Below are positions 10,328-19,509 of a stretch of DNA of 64,000 bases, one piece after another. The stretch is from the NCBI GenBank assembly GCA_964230215.1, contig CAXRGQ010000016.1:496001-560000 (forward strand). The letters run 5' to 3'. The stretch's first letter is position 1. Each line of letters starts with the position of its first letter. Both the position numbers and the translations under genes were made by a program. Below the pieces are notes generated by a model, which was given only the letters and a program-made list of their open reading frames with translations, was not told the origin of the DNA and searched no databases. This stretch comes from JAUILH01 sp964230215. Its GTDB lineage: Bacteria; Bacteroidota; Bacteroidia; Flavobacteriales_D; JAUILH01.

Positions 10328-12453
10328 TGGTCAAAACGGTATTACATATACTAACAATTTGCTTGTTGTTCCTAATCACAAATCGCTCAACTGCTCAAAC
10401 ATATCTAATCGATACATGCAGTTTTAATTCAGCCGATATGGATTTTGCACCTACCTACTACAAAAATGGAATAATTTATTGCTCTAATCGAAAAAGCCGC
10501 ATTTTCTCGAACTATTTTGATCAATCAAATGTGCGCGTAACTGATATATATTTTTGGAATGATAGTCTAGGTACATCAGTTTTTCAAAATAAAATTAACA
10601 CCAAAGTACACGAAGGCCCCGTGAGCTTTACTGGTTCATACGACACAATGTTCACCACACAGAATCAATTCGCTTCTCTTAAAGGATTTACTGACGAAAA
10701 AAATACCTTAGGGCTATATATCAAGGTTAAGGAAAACAATAAATGGAGTGCCCCTATTAAACTCCCCTTTGTTGAGAAGGATTTCTCCTACGCACATCCC
10801 AGTTTTGACAATAAGAATCAACGATTATATTTTTCTTCTAATATGTCTGGAGGCTTTGGAGGTATGGATTTGTATTATTGTGATCTCGCAAATGGAATTT
10901 GGTCAGCACCAGTGAACCTTGGAAAATCGATTAACACTCAGGGTAACGAACTATTCCCCTTTATTGACGTGCACAGTAATCTTTACTTAAGCACAAATTA
11001 CTATTCAGATAGCGCAGATTTGGATATTTATTACACTAGCCAAATAGATTCGGTTTGGAATATTCCTAGCAAACTGAGTGCGCCCATCAACAGCTCTTAC
11101 GATGATTTCACCTACATATCTGACTCTACCGGAGACAAAGGTTACTTCTCCTCCAACAGAAATGGCAGCGATGACATATATAAATTCACTTACGTATACC
11201 CCGCTTTCGAGGAATGTGAAGAAAATCACAAGCCAAGTTTGTGTTGGGAATTCGCTGAAGAAGAAAGAGTTGACCTAGATTCAATACCAGTTGTTTATCA
11301 ATGGGGTATTAGCACGGGAGATACTTTGATCGGCCTTAGCATAGACTATTGTTTTCCTGACACGGGGTACTATGAAATTAGCCTATCTCTCCGAGATACA
11401 ATTACAGGTTTAGCATATATGAATGTTGGGGAGTATGCCTTAAGTATTGAAGCCTTCAATAGACCTTATATTGAATCTAAAGACACTGTACTAATAAACA
11501 ATGCAATTTACTTGAATGCAGATGTTAGTAGACTAGTAAATTATGATGTTTTGGAGTATTTCTGGCAACTTAGTGATGGCACAATGCGGAAGGGATCGGG
11601 ACTAAGCATAACGCCTAGCGAAGAAGGCTATATCTATCCCACGCTAGGTGTAATTGCAGTGAACAAGGCAACAAAACAAAAAGAAAAATTATGTGCTTAT
11701 AAGGTAATTGCAGTTGTTGAAACACCGTTTATAGATACTACTGAGGCAAACGATATCTATGACCAAAACAAACTCGATATATTAGAACAAATAGAGATAC
11801 CATCAGATAGCATGATTTATTCTGTTCAGTTGTTTGAATCGGATTCGCTTTATACTTCATCAGACAGTTTATTCAAAGATTTTGTAAACCGTGTTTATCC
11901 GCGGTATCTCGACCAGGAGGGGTCATACTCTTATGAAATAATGTATTCGGATGATATTTCAACTCTCTATGGTGACTTTGCAAAAGCAGTAGAAATGGGT
12001 TTTGATGAGACTATTCTGCGACAAATAGCCAAAAATGCTCTAAGCGTAGACACAGCATTTTTTTCCAGACTAAATAACGAATCATTAGTTAATCTAATAA
12101 AAAGTGGAGTCATAGAGGCATTAGATAAAATCGAACTTACCGTATATTTTGACGTTAACAGCGCTCATGTTGAGTCAGCATTCAAAGATTCAATTCAGAT
12201 GGCATGTGCAAAAGCTGGCACAAATGTGATAGTCTTACTAGAAGGATTTACGGATGCGAATGGTAGTTATGAATACAATCTAGAATTATCAAAAAAAAGA
12301 GTTGATTCCGTAAAAAAGCACCTCTTTAATTATGGCTTACATAATGAAAACATGACCTCTATATGGTTTGGCGAGAAATTTGCTTTAGAGGGCGACGGAA
12401 AAGGCTTAAATGCAGGTGATCGAAAAGTAACAATAGTTTTAATTAATAAATAA
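10327..12453 (+). CDS. PD40 propeller - OmpA-domain envelope protein
   Basis: The 708-residue protein has a signal peptide (1-23, ending STAQ) and an N-terminal propeller (about 35-290) with PD40-type strands such as RLYFSSN-MSGGFGGMDLYY and GYFSSNRNGSDDIY. A PKD-like middle (about 300-460) follows. The C-terminal OmpA/MotB domain (about 600-708) has the TVYFDVNSAHV start, a GFTDANGSYEYN segment and an L...R pattern that in this family binds peptidoglycan. Proteins of this design (PorE/SprE-neighbour type) anchor PorP/SprF-related machinery to the cell wall. The neighbours agree: PorP/SprF before it with a one-base overlap, and a secreted protein 4 bases after. Confidence 0.85.
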   Translation: MVKTVLHILTICLLFLITNRSTAQTYLIDTCSFNSADMDFAPTYYKNGIIYCSNRKSRIFSNYFDQSNVRVTDIYFWNDSLGTSVFQNKINTKVHEGPVSFTGSYDTMFTTQNQFASLKGFTDEKNTLGLYIKVKENNKWSAPIKLPFVEKDFSYAHPSFDNKNQRLYFSSNMSGGFGGMDLYYCDLANGIWSAPVNLGKSINTQGNELFPFIDVHSNLYLSTNYYSDSADLDIYYTSQIDSVWNIPSKLSAPINSSYDDFTYISDSTGDKGYFSSNRNGSDDIYKFTYVYPAFEECEENHKPSLCWEFAEEERVDLDSIPVVYQWGISTGDTLIGLSIDYCFPDTGYYEISLSLRDTITGLAYMNVGEYALSIEAFNRPYIESKDTVLINNAIYLNADVSRLVNYDVLEYFWQLSDGTMRKGSGLSITPSEEGYIYPTLGVIAVNKATKQKEKLCAYKVIAVVETPFIDTTEANDIYDQNKLDILEQIEIPSDSMIYSVQLFESDSLYTSSDSLFKDFVNRVYPRYLDQEGSYSYEIMYSDDISTLYGDFAKAVEMGFDETILRQIAKNALSVDTAFFSRLNNESLVNLIKSGVIEALDKIELTVYFDVNSAHVESAFKDSIQMACAKAGTNVIVLLEGFTDANGSYEYNLELSKKRVDSVKKHLFNYGLHNENMTSIWFGEKFALEGDGKGLNAGDRKVTIVLINK

Positions 12454-12457
12454 CAGC

Positions 12458-13411
12458 ATGAAATTAATTCCCATACTAATAGGCATATTTATAGCAGGCA
12501 CAGTGCTTGCACAGCCGATTCCAGGTAAAGAAGAAAATATTCCCTATTTGGTGACATTTGGAAATGAAGCAGACAAGTCACACGGTGATGATGATTTTGT
12601 ACAAACTATATTTTTTAAAGTTCCAAGTGATTTTAAGAAACCCGTATACATTCGTGTATATGATCCAGATGTAGGTGGTACAATTGACGAATCTATAGCA
12701 GGTTTCAATTCAAAGACAAAATTCTCAGTTTATGGAGGCAAAGGATGCCATTCCAATAAGGACGCCAGAAGTGTAGATCCCAAAGGTGATTATAAGAGTG
12801 GAAACTTGCTATTTTCAAAGTCGTTTGCCGTGAGCACTACCTATGATGGGAAGTGGTACACATTTGGTCCAATTAATCCCACAGAGGGCGAATTCAACAA
12901 GAATATGGAAGGATATATATTTAAAATTGTCGTGGAAGGCATTTCTGGTAATGACGGCAACTTATATCGTATGTTCATGAGTAACAGCTCCAAAAGCAAT
13001 GTTCGAATAGAAGGAGGGAATGCTTTTACGTACGAGTACTGTGTTCGTCTGCATGATAATGCAAATCAGGTATCCCATATTTATCCATTTGTTGATAATA
13101 GAGTAGAATCTGTAAAACAATTTAACTTTGATTGGGATAACGATGGGTCAATATCAGTATTCTCCAAAGTAAAATTGGGTGTTAAAAGCTCTCCAAGTGG
13201 AGACAACGCCTGGAGCAGCTCAAAACTTAAAGTGGTTGACTCTGAAAGGGGAGCATGTTATGATTTTCAATTTAAGAAAAACACATCAAATCCAATTAAA
13301 AATAATAATGTTGTATTTTACGTGACGAATCAATACGGTGAAGCCTTGCCTTTTTATGCTGTACCTATTGGCTATAAACCCAAAAAGACCATAATTGGTA
13401 AACCTAAATAA
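12458..13411 (+). CDS. Secreted protein of unknown function in the T9SS adhesin operon
   Basis: I do not recognise a named family. The 317-residue protein has a clear signal peptide (1-19, ending VLAQ), then mostly predicted beta structure: FFKVPSD, YIRVYDPDVGG, YDGKWYTFGP and YRMFMSNSS motifs read like stacked beta-sandwich strands. An FDWDNDGS motif (about residue 220) resembles a calcium-type loop. There are few Cys residues, no membrane segment and no sorting domain, so a periplasmic or outer-membrane-associated place is likely. It lies 4 bases after the OmpA-type gene and its stop overlaps the start of the sensor phosphatase by one base, so it must belong to the same unit. It could be the ligand-presenting partner of that sensor; this is speculation. 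Confidence 0.6.
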   Translation: MKLIPILIGIFIAGTVLAQPIPGKEENIPYLVTFGNEADKSHGDDDFVQTIFFKVPSDFKKPVYIRVYDPDVGGTIDESIAGFNSKTKFSVYGGKGCHSNKDARSVDPKGDYKSGNLLFSKSFAVSTTYDGKWYTFGPINPTEGEFNKNMEGYIFKIVVEGISGNDGNLYRMFMSNSSKSNVRIEGGNAFTYEYCVRLHDNANQVSHIYPFVDNRVESVKQFNFDWDNDGSISVFSKVKLGVKSSPSGDNAWSSSKLKVVDSERGACYDFQFKKNTSNPIKNNNVVFYVTNQYGEALPFYAVPIGYKPKKTIIGKPK

Positions 13412-16400
13412 TGAAACACTTGCTTCTGTGCGTAATTGCACTAATTATAGGTATAACTGGAAAGTCACAACGATATCAATTCACCGACTTCTCTGTCGCT
13501 GATGGGCTAATAGACCCATTTATTTACGACATGACACAAACAAATCTAGGATACCTTTTAATAGGTACGGGAGAAGGATTGGCCAAATATGACGGTAACA
13601 CCATCGCTACATACACTATAAATGAGGGACTTAACAGCAATTTAATCAACTGCTTAGAGCATGACTCACTAACAAACTCGTGTTATTTAGGCCATAATGA
13701 TGGCTCAGTTTCGCGCTATTCACTTGGAGATATTGACGCTTTAGAAACGGATTCATCTTTTACATCAAAAATTCAGGCAATCAGGGTTCTTAATGATGGT
13801 TCTATTTGGGCACTTAGTCAAAGTCAGGGTTTTATTGTATTTAATCAATCAGGCAGAATAACTAAAAGAATTAATCTGCCAATAGAAGACATAATAGCAT
13901 ATGATTTTGTGTTCTTTAAGGATATACTGCTCATTGCAAGTTCAGAAGGAATCATTACGTGTTCTCAAGGAGAAATAAAAAATAATTGGAACAATTATTT
14001 AGTAATAGACGAAGATAACTCATGGACAAAGTTCTTTGTTGACAAGGCAACTAACCAATTGTACGGTGCTTGCGAAAATGGTATATATTCAATTTTGAGC
14101 TTGGGGAAGGATCTTGTGACTAGACAACTAATCAAAACCGAATTTGGTGCGCCAAGTTCTTTTTTTAAGAATGGAGATTCGTTTATCATAGCCTCTAGAA
14201 GTGGGGCTTACAAGTACACCATTCCATCTGGAAATCAATATAAATTAAGCGAAACTTTTGATGAATCTAAAGGATTACCAACGAGCTATATCTCATCTAT
14301 TTTTCAAGATAATACTGGAAACTTATGGTTCGGGACATATGGAGAAGGACTATACTTATTAATTGATCAATTCTTTACTTTTTACAAACAAGAAGACCCA
14401 TTGGCTGTCAACAACACTACCTGTATTTTTGTGGGAGATAGCACCAAATACTTTGGAGTGGGTAAAGGGGTTAATGTAATTAACACATATAAGACTCCTC
14501 CCTATAAAATTTTAAATAGCACCTATGGTCTCCCAAGTGATCAATACAGCTCAATTGTAGAGCATAATGGAATTTGGTTTGGATCGAAAAGTAATGGTCT
14601 ATATTATGCCCCAGACACCGCATATAGATTTAAAAAAGTAAACCTTTCTAATGACCTTCTAAGTGATTATATATATGGAATTTCCATTTTTGAAGATAAG
14701 GTTTGGGTGGCATCCGAATCAGGTGTATATGCAGTAAATTCAGCCACTCAGAAGGTAGATACTTCATTTAATACAGGTAACGGATTAAGACATAACAAGG
14801 TGTACGGCTTTCTGGTAGATGAGGACACTATCTGGATGGCCACAATTAGCAATTATTTAACCGGTATAAGCAATAATAAATTAGTTGAGAAGAAGCTAGA
14901 GGTTGGAAATAACCTATTGTCAGTAATAAGTTTAGACAAAGATTCAAAGGGCAATATCTGGCTGGCTACATTGAACAATGGTGTATTGCAAATAGCTAAG
15001 GACAACACCATCACTAATTACGCATCTATTAACGGTCTATTATCGGATCACTGTTACGCGCTATGTGTTGCAGATAATGATAATGTATGGGTAGGTCATC
15101 GGTACGGATTCTCTCGAATTCGATCGCGAGCCAACATATCTATTTATGATGCACATGACGGTATAGATGGTGAAATCAACCTAAACGCCATGCATAAAGA
15201 TTCGCTTGGGAACATATGGATGGGAACGACTGAAGGTCTCATCAAATACAACCCAGTGGATGACATAAAAAAATCAAACATCCCATTTGTAGACTTGATT
15301 TCCACAAAAATTAACAATGATTTTTACAAGGATAAATACACCTTTGATTTACCCTACGGTAAACATGAAATAACATTTTCGTTTAAAGGAATTTCGCTTT
15401 CAAACTCCAACGATCTTTACTTCATGTATCGTCTTGAAGGTCATGATGATAACTGGACATCAACAAGAGAAGGTCAAGCCAAGTATTCAAACATTAGAAA
15501 TGGTGAATACATATTTAAGTTAAAAGTATGTAACAGTGATGGAGACTGCAGAGAATATGAGAATAGTTTAGAAATAAACGTGGATGTACCATTTTGGATG
15601 AAATTATGGTTCATAATAGTGGTGGCTGTTGTAGTGGTTGCAACTGTAATTCTGATAATTAGAATTCGAACAAATAATTTAAGAAGGGCTCAAAAAGAAC
15701 TAGAATATCAATTGGCACTAAGAACAAAACAAATACGAGATCAGAAGGAAATCATTGAAGAAAAAAACAAAGACATTACCGACAGTATAAATTATGCGAA
15801 AAGAATACAGACCACAATGTTGCCAGAATTGGATGAATTGCGGGCTAAAATCGATGGTGTGTTTGTTTATTATCGCCCTAGGGATATTGTAAGTGGTGAT
15901 TTTTACTGGTACAAACAATATGAGGACAGATTGATTTTTGTGGTAGCTGATTGTACTGGCCACGGGGTCCCTGGCGCATTCATGAGTTTAATTGGAGGGG
16001 TTGCCTTAAAGCACATTTGTGGTGTCAATAAGGACCTTTCAGCTAAGGATATAATGAATAATCTAAATACTGAAGTATCCGAAATATTGAAACAAAAAAT
16101 ATCCAATGAAGATGATTTTACGGCCATTCGTGATGGTATGGATATTTTAATTGCAGAGTACAAACTTGCATCAAAAGAATTATCTGTGGCATCTGCAAAA
16201 CGCCCCTACTTTGTAAAACAAGACGGTGAATTAAAGCGACTCAATGGAGACCGGATGAGCATAGGAGGAAGTGTAAAAAAGAAGGAATTTACTGAAGCAA
16301 GTTTTAAAATGAACAAAGGTGATGCGATATACATGTTTTCAGATGGCTACACGGATCAATTTGGAGGAGACTCTTATAAAAAAATTCAGCTAAAAGGTGT

Positions 16401-16533
16401 GTATGACTTGTTAAACGAAAACTTAAATCTAGACACAAAAAATATGCACGCATTAGTTGGCAAGTACTTTGAAGACTGGATAGGTGACGAAGAGCAAATT
16501 GATGATGTACTTTTTATGGGAATTCATTTTTAA
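13411..16533 (+). CDS. Propeller-type sensor with SpoIIE (PP2C) phosphatase output
   Basis: The 1040-residue protein has a signal peptide (1-19), a periplasmic two-component-regulator propeller (about 25-620, repeats with G.IW.GT/AT...G), a Y_Y_Y domain (about 640-720), one membrane helix (about 728-755), a coiled coil with the ITDSINYAKRIQ motif, and a SpoIIE/PP2C Ser/Thr phosphatase domain (about 815-1040). The metal-binding motifs are present: GDFYW, VADCTGHGVPGA, DGMDI, SDGYTDQFGG and the DDV near the end. The sensor half is normally found on hybrid histidine kinases, so an outside signal is here passed to protein dephosphorylation. The likely substrate class is a SiaC/anti-anti-sigma phosphoprotein such as that at 1174. 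It is the last gene of the adhesin operon (TAATG overlap). Confidence 0.85.
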   Translation: MKHLLLCVIALIIGITGKSQRYQFTDFSVADGLIDPFIYDMTQTNLGYLLIGTGEGLAKYDGNTIATYTINEGLNSNLINCLEHDSLTNSCYLGHNDGSVSRYSLGDIDALETDSSFTSKIQAIRVLNDGSIWALSQSQGFIVFNQSGRITKRINLPIEDIIAYDFVFFKDILLIASSEGIITCSQGEIKNNWNNYLVIDEDNSWTKFFVDKATNQLYGACENGIYSILSLGKDLVTRQLIKTEFGAPSSFFKNGDSFIIASRSGAYKYTIPSGNQYKLSETFDESKGLPTSYISSIFQDNTGNLWFGTYGEGLYLLIDQFFTFYKQEDPLAVNNTTCIFVGDSTKYFGVGKGVNVINTYKTPPYKILNSTYGLPSDQYSSIVEHNGIWFGSKSNGLYYAPDTAYRFKKVNLSNDLLSDYIYGISIFEDKVWVASESGVYAVNSATQKVDTSFNTGNGLRHNKVYGFLVDEDTIWMATISNYLTGISNNKLVEKKLEVGNNLLSVISLDKDSKGNIWLATLNNGVLQIAKDNTITNYASINGLLSDHCYALCVADNDNVWVGHRYGFSRIRSRANISIYDAHDGIDGEINLNAMHKDSLGNIWMGTTEGLIKYNPVDDIKKSNIPFVDLISTKINNDFYKDKYTFDLPYGKHEITFSFKGISLSNSNDLYFMYRLEGHDDNWTSTREGQAKYSNIRNGEYIFKLKVCNSDGDCREYENSLEINVDVPFWMKLWFIIVVAVVVVATVILIIRIRTNNLRRAQKELEYQLALRTKQIRDQKEIIEEKNKDITDSINYAKRIQTTMLPELDELRAKIDGVFVYYRPRDIVSGDFYWYKQYEDRLIFVVADCTGHGVPGAFMSLIGGVALKHICGVNKDLSAKDIMNNLNTEVSEILKQKISNEDDFTAIRDGMDILIAEYKLASKELSVASAKRPYFVKQDGELKRLNGDRMSIGGSVKKKEFTEASFKMNKGDAIYMFSDGYTDQFGGDSYKKIQLKGVYDLLNENLNLDTKNMHALVGKYFEDWIGDEEQIDDVLFMGIHF

Positions 16534-16579
16534 TATTGCTGAATCACACCGATATTAGATCAAATAGAAATATAACAAT

Positions 16580-16960
16580 ATGACGTCTGAATTTGTCGCA
16601 CATATATTACTCTGGCTCTTTAGTCTATTGATCCTTTTTCATTTTGCCATTCTCTTAAAGATAATCCCTTACACCATTGTGTGGGGAGGGCGTCTAAAAT
16701 CGGATAGCGCCATGTATCAGTTCGAGTTAGTTTCCATTGCAATGAATGCACTATTGATTTGTTTTGCATTGGAAGAATCATATAATTCATTTGGTCTATT
16801 AGATGAGTCAGGCTTAAATATTGTTTGGTGGGGATGTGCGGCACTATTTGCAATGAACACACTCGGTAACTTAAAATCTATCAATAAATTCGAAAAAAGG
16901 GTATTTACCCCTACTACGATCATCTTAACTGCCTGTTGTATTTACTTAGCAATCAACTAA
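16580..16960 (+). CDS. Small four-helix membrane protein of unknown function
   Basis: The 126-residue protein has four hydrophobic segments at about 7-28, 49-65, 80-96 and 107-125, joined by short loops. I see no catalytic motif. It follows the sensor phosphatase gene after 46 bases on the same strand and may be transcribed with it. Proteins of this size and layout are common unnamed inner-membrane proteins in Bacteroidota. The function is unknown. Confidence 0.6.
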   Translation: MTSEFVAHILLWLFSLLILFHFAILLKIIPYTIVWGGRLKSDSAMYQFELVSIAMNALLICFALEESYNSFGLLDESGLNIVWWGCAALFAMNTLGNLKSINKFEKRVFTPTTIILTACCIYLAIN

Positions 16961-17051
16961 GTACAGACGTTCTAAAATCAAGAAAATTGTTCGGCAAACG
17001 CACTATATTACATACACTTACGTTATTATTGTTTAGTCTAACTGATTCTAA

Positions 17052-17726
17052 ATGCTTAGTATAAATCGATCAATTCTATTAATTCTCGCTATTCAGTTGG
17101 CAATATTTTGGTCTAATCAATTGTATTCGCAAATAGATAATCACGAGCAAGATTCCGTAATGACGGAGATTAAGCCTTTGCCCAAAAAGGTGAAATATGG
17201 CTTTAGTATATGTTTAAACAATGATTTTATAAACGCAAAGCATGACCCAGCTCAAGAGATCTATATCAAAAATAGGAACGCCATCCGTTTAGGAATTTTT
17301 GCTGAACTGTTCTCCAACAAATCACTATCCCTAAGAATAATGACTGACATCATTCATCGCAGAAGCTATATCAATGTTGGTTATGTTGGTGCCAATCCAA
17401 TATCTTGTTATAAATTCAATCCATTTAGTGTTGACTTCATGAGTCATTTAAAGTACAACTTACCAATAGGTCCAGGCCGCATCTATGGAGCACTCGGATT
17501 AAGCGTAAATGTTCCAATTAAAGAAGAAATGCAGGCACCCAATGACTATCGTGTCAGGGGCGGCTACATTGCAGATTTTGGAATAGGGTTTGAGCTACCA
17601 TTAAAACAATTTGATTTATCTCCTGAACTGAGATACTCATATGGACTAAACAATATCAATATGCATCCTGGGTTACTAGACTTACATATTAATAGTTTAG
17701 TACTTGCCTTGATATTCAGAGGATAA
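17052..17726 (+). CDS. Outer-membrane beta-barrel protein (PorT-like), paralog 1
   Basis: The 224-residue protein has a signal peptide (about 1-26, ending LYSQ) and alternating amphipathic strands such as YGFSICLNND, AIRLGIFAELF and IYGALGLSVNVP. It ends with a strand closing in FRG. This fits a small outer-membrane barrel of the PorT/OMP_b-brl type. Its C-terminal half matches the next gene product closely in pattern (PELRYSYGLNNINMHP against PEIRFSYGLIDINAHP), so the two are tandem paralogs. There are 91 bases between this gene and the membrane protein before it. The substrate is unknown. Confidence 0.6.
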   Translation: MLSINRSILLILAIQLAIFWSNQLYSQIDNHEQDSVMTEIKPLPKKVKYGFSICLNNDFINAKHDPAQEIYIKNRNAIRLGIFAELFSNKSLSLRIMTDIIHRRSYINVGYVGANPISCYKFNPFSVDFMSHLKYNLPIGPGRIYGALGLSVNVPIKEEMQAPNDYRVRGGYIADFGIGFELPLKQFDLSPELRYSYGLNNINMHPGLLDLHINSLVLALIFRG

Positions 17727-17819
17727 TAGGTCTGTGCAATATAGGTAGCCAATATCCGTTTTGCATATATAAAGCTGCATTTATAAGACGACATTCTACC
17801 TAACCATTTCTCTTTAATT

Positions 17820-18458
17820 ATGAAAACTATATGTGTAGCATTGAGCCTCTTAGGGCTTATAACAGTAGGTAGCGCTCAATCATCAACTAACACAGAGGAT
17901 ATTAAGCCTAAATCTCACAATTTTTTATTTGGATTTAGTTTTGGCGCTAATTACACACAATTGAACTCTAAATCCGACCTTCCGACGAATGCTAGTATAA
18001 CAAATGGCATAGGTGGTAGGCTTGGTGTTAATGGCGAATACGTGCATAGCTCTTTCTTCCAATTGCGTTTATCAAGTGAGCTAGTATTTAACAGTTCGCG
18101 CGTCAATTTTAGTAATGGCAATAATGAAGTCGTGGATCATTACCACACCAAACCAGTGAGTTTAGACATTATGGGACACGTAAAATTTCAAAATGGATTG
18201 GGAAAAGATGACGTATATGTGCTTTTAGGCCCATCAGTATCGATTCCACTAAACAAGAATAATTTGACTACATCTGATTACTCAACGAATATGGGTCTGA
18301 ACGCAGACATTGGTTGTGGCTATAACATCAATCTGAAAAACTTTTCAGTCGCGCCAGAAATACGTTTTTCGTATGGTTTGATTGACATTAATGCGCATCC
18401 GCAATTGACTAATCTCTATTCCAACAGTTTAATCTTTAGTTTGATTTTTAAGGGTTGA
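17820..18458 (+). CDS. Outer-membrane beta-barrel protein (PorT-like), paralog 2
   Basis: The 212-residue protein has a signal peptide (1-19, ending GSAQ) and about eight predicted amphipathic strands (FLFGFSFGANYTQL, LRLSSELVFNSS, DVYVLLGPSVSIP, FSVAPEIRFSYG), ending SLIFKG. It is a paralog of the gene before it. The pair looks like an old duplication because the N-terminal halves have drifted apart while the last four strands keep the same motifs. Predicted place: outer membrane. Function unknown. Confidence 0.6.
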   Translation: MKTICVALSLLGLITVGSAQSSTNTEDIKPKSHNFLFGFSFGANYTQLNSKSDLPTNASITNGIGGRLGVNGEYVHSSFFQLRLSSELVFNSSRVNFSNGNNEVVDHYHTKPVSLDIMGHVKFQNGLGKDDVYVLLGPSVSIPLNKNNLTTSDYSTNMGLNADIGCGYNINLKNFSVAPEIRFSYGLIDINAHPQLTNLYSNSLIFSLIFKG

Positions 18459-18482
18459 TAGAAGATAGAATATTCATGAATG

Positions 18483-18513
18483 TTTGTAGAACGGGATTTT
18501 AGCACTAATTTTG
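18483..18513 (+). promoter_or_regulatory. Bacteroidota-type promoter of the tmRNA gene
   Basis: TTTG at 18483-18486, a 19-base spacer, then TAATTTTG at 18506-18513. This is an exact match to the Bacteroidota primary sigma consensus TTTG / TAnnTTTG. Transcription would start about 18518-18520, some 18 bases before the mature 5' end of tmRNA, leaving a short leader for RNase P. Confidence 0.7.
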
Positions 18514-18537
18514 CAGTCTTGTTCTTTGGAAACTATT

Positions 18538-18937
18538 GGGGCTGATTTTGGATTTGACAGCAGCTGCAATTATTAAGTAAGCATGTCGAGTGTTTTGAAT
18601 ATTACTCGTTAAACAAAATTCTGACGCCTTTTAAATGGCAACAATGACTATGCAATGGCTGCATAATCGACTAAGTTGATTATAGCTTAATGGACTACCG
18701 CATAGGTAGCCACCATTTGTCCGCCTCTCATCCTTTCTCAAGGGAGGGGAGATTAGGGCATCACAAATCTTGAGATAGCAGCTCGGAAGCTTTGGCCGTA
18801 ATGCGAAATTTTTAAAGCTAAGCTTAAGGTAGGATGTTTGTAACCGGCCTTAGGTCGAAAATTAATAACAAAATAAACATGTAGAAGGCTTAATGGTTCG
18901 TTGTCTGGACGCGGGTTCGACCCCCGCCAGCTCCACC
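18538..18937 (+). ncRNA. ssrA: tmRNA (transfer-messenger RNA)
   Basis: The 5' end GGGGCTGATTTTGGATTTGA is the standard bacterial tmRNA start. The 3' end has the T-loop GGTTCGACCCC and the strand CAGCTCC (18928-18934), which pairs with the 5' GGGGCTG to form the acceptor stem. An A discriminator and CC follow (18935-18937); the final A is not encoded. The tag frame starts at the resume codon GGC (18637-18639) and reads GNNDYAMAA before TAA at 18664-18666. The usual tag in this phylum is close to GENNYALAA. The RNA rescues stalled ribosomes and marks the peptides for proteolysis. Length, about 400 nt, is normal. A promoter precedes it and an inverted repeat starts at the next base. Confidence 0.95.
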
Positions 18938-18990
18938 TACGCTCGCCGTAGCTTTTGCGACCATTAGGAGCAAAAGCTACGGCGAGCATA
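18938..18990. repeat. Long inverted repeat abutting the tmRNA 3' end
   Basis: The arms are 18938-18958 and 18970-18990: 21 bases each, 20 complementary, with an 11-base loop. The core of the arm is GCTCGCCGTAGC. The repeat begins at the first base after the tmRNA CC end. No T-run follows the second arm, so it is not a standard terminator. The stretch to 19150 looks clearly richer in G and C than its surroundings, which suggests an acquired element joined to the nuclease gene at 19153. Confidence 0.8.
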
Positions 18991-19152
18991 TCCTCGCAAA
19001 GCACAAACATCTCACTCCCCATCTCTACGCCGAGCTCCGGCGGAGGCACTCCACTCATTACGAGCACTCTTTCAGCTCGCTCCTCACTCAATTCGTCATG
19101 TTTTTCCAAAGCACTCAAATAGCTTACGTACTGCTACCTTCTTTTTGTAGGC

Positions 19153-19404
19153 ATGAATAATAAACCGACTTGGACCGTATACATACTAAAACTAGCAGAC
19201 GGAAAACATTACGTAGGTTGTACCAGCAATCTTGAAAAACGTCTAAACCGACATAGCATAGGACAATGCAAATACACTTCTGACAAGCTGCCAATGGAAC
19301 TTATCTCCTACTTTGTGTTTCACGACAAATACAAAGCGTTTTTCTTTGAGAAATATCTTAAATCTGGCTCGGGAAGGGCGTTTATGTATAAGCGGTTCAT
19401 TTAG
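19153..19404 (+). CDS. GIY-YIG endonuclease domain protein (stand-alone)
   Basis: The 83-residue protein is a bare GIY-YIG domain: VYI (9-11) and YVG (20-22) make the family's paired strands, Arg30 in LEKRLNRH is the catalytic Arg, and Glu66 in FFEKYLKSGSG is the metal-binding Glu. All key residues are there, so the nuclease should be active. There is no DNA-binding or partner domain; UvrC-type and homing enzymes are longer. Small GIY-YIG genes of this type are common in Bacteroidota. This one lies 215 bases after the tmRNA, behind a GC-rich stretch and an inverted repeat, which looks like a small mobile unit that uses RNA gene ends as target. That last point is inference. Confidence 0.85.
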   Translation: MNNKPTWTVYILKLADGKHYVGCTSNLEKRLNRHSIGQCKYTSDKLPMELISYFVFHDKYKAFFFEKYLKSGSGRAFMYKRFI

Positions 19405-19509
19405 GAACAAAAAGGATACTCATCTCTTCCAACGATTATTTAGGCTTAATTAACAGTAAGTTATTAGTGATATTTATCAGTATTCGTAGTTAAGGGAGCA
19501 TTTTTATCG

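Noticed and set aside
18938..18990. Rho-independent terminator of tmRNA
   Set aside because: The hairpin is very stable but no T-run follows the second arm, and it abuts the mature 3' end directly.
18753..19118. 121-codon open frame on the minus strand across the tmRNA 3' half
   Set aside because: It overlaps a certain RNA gene and the GC-rich element; its protein has no recognisable family.
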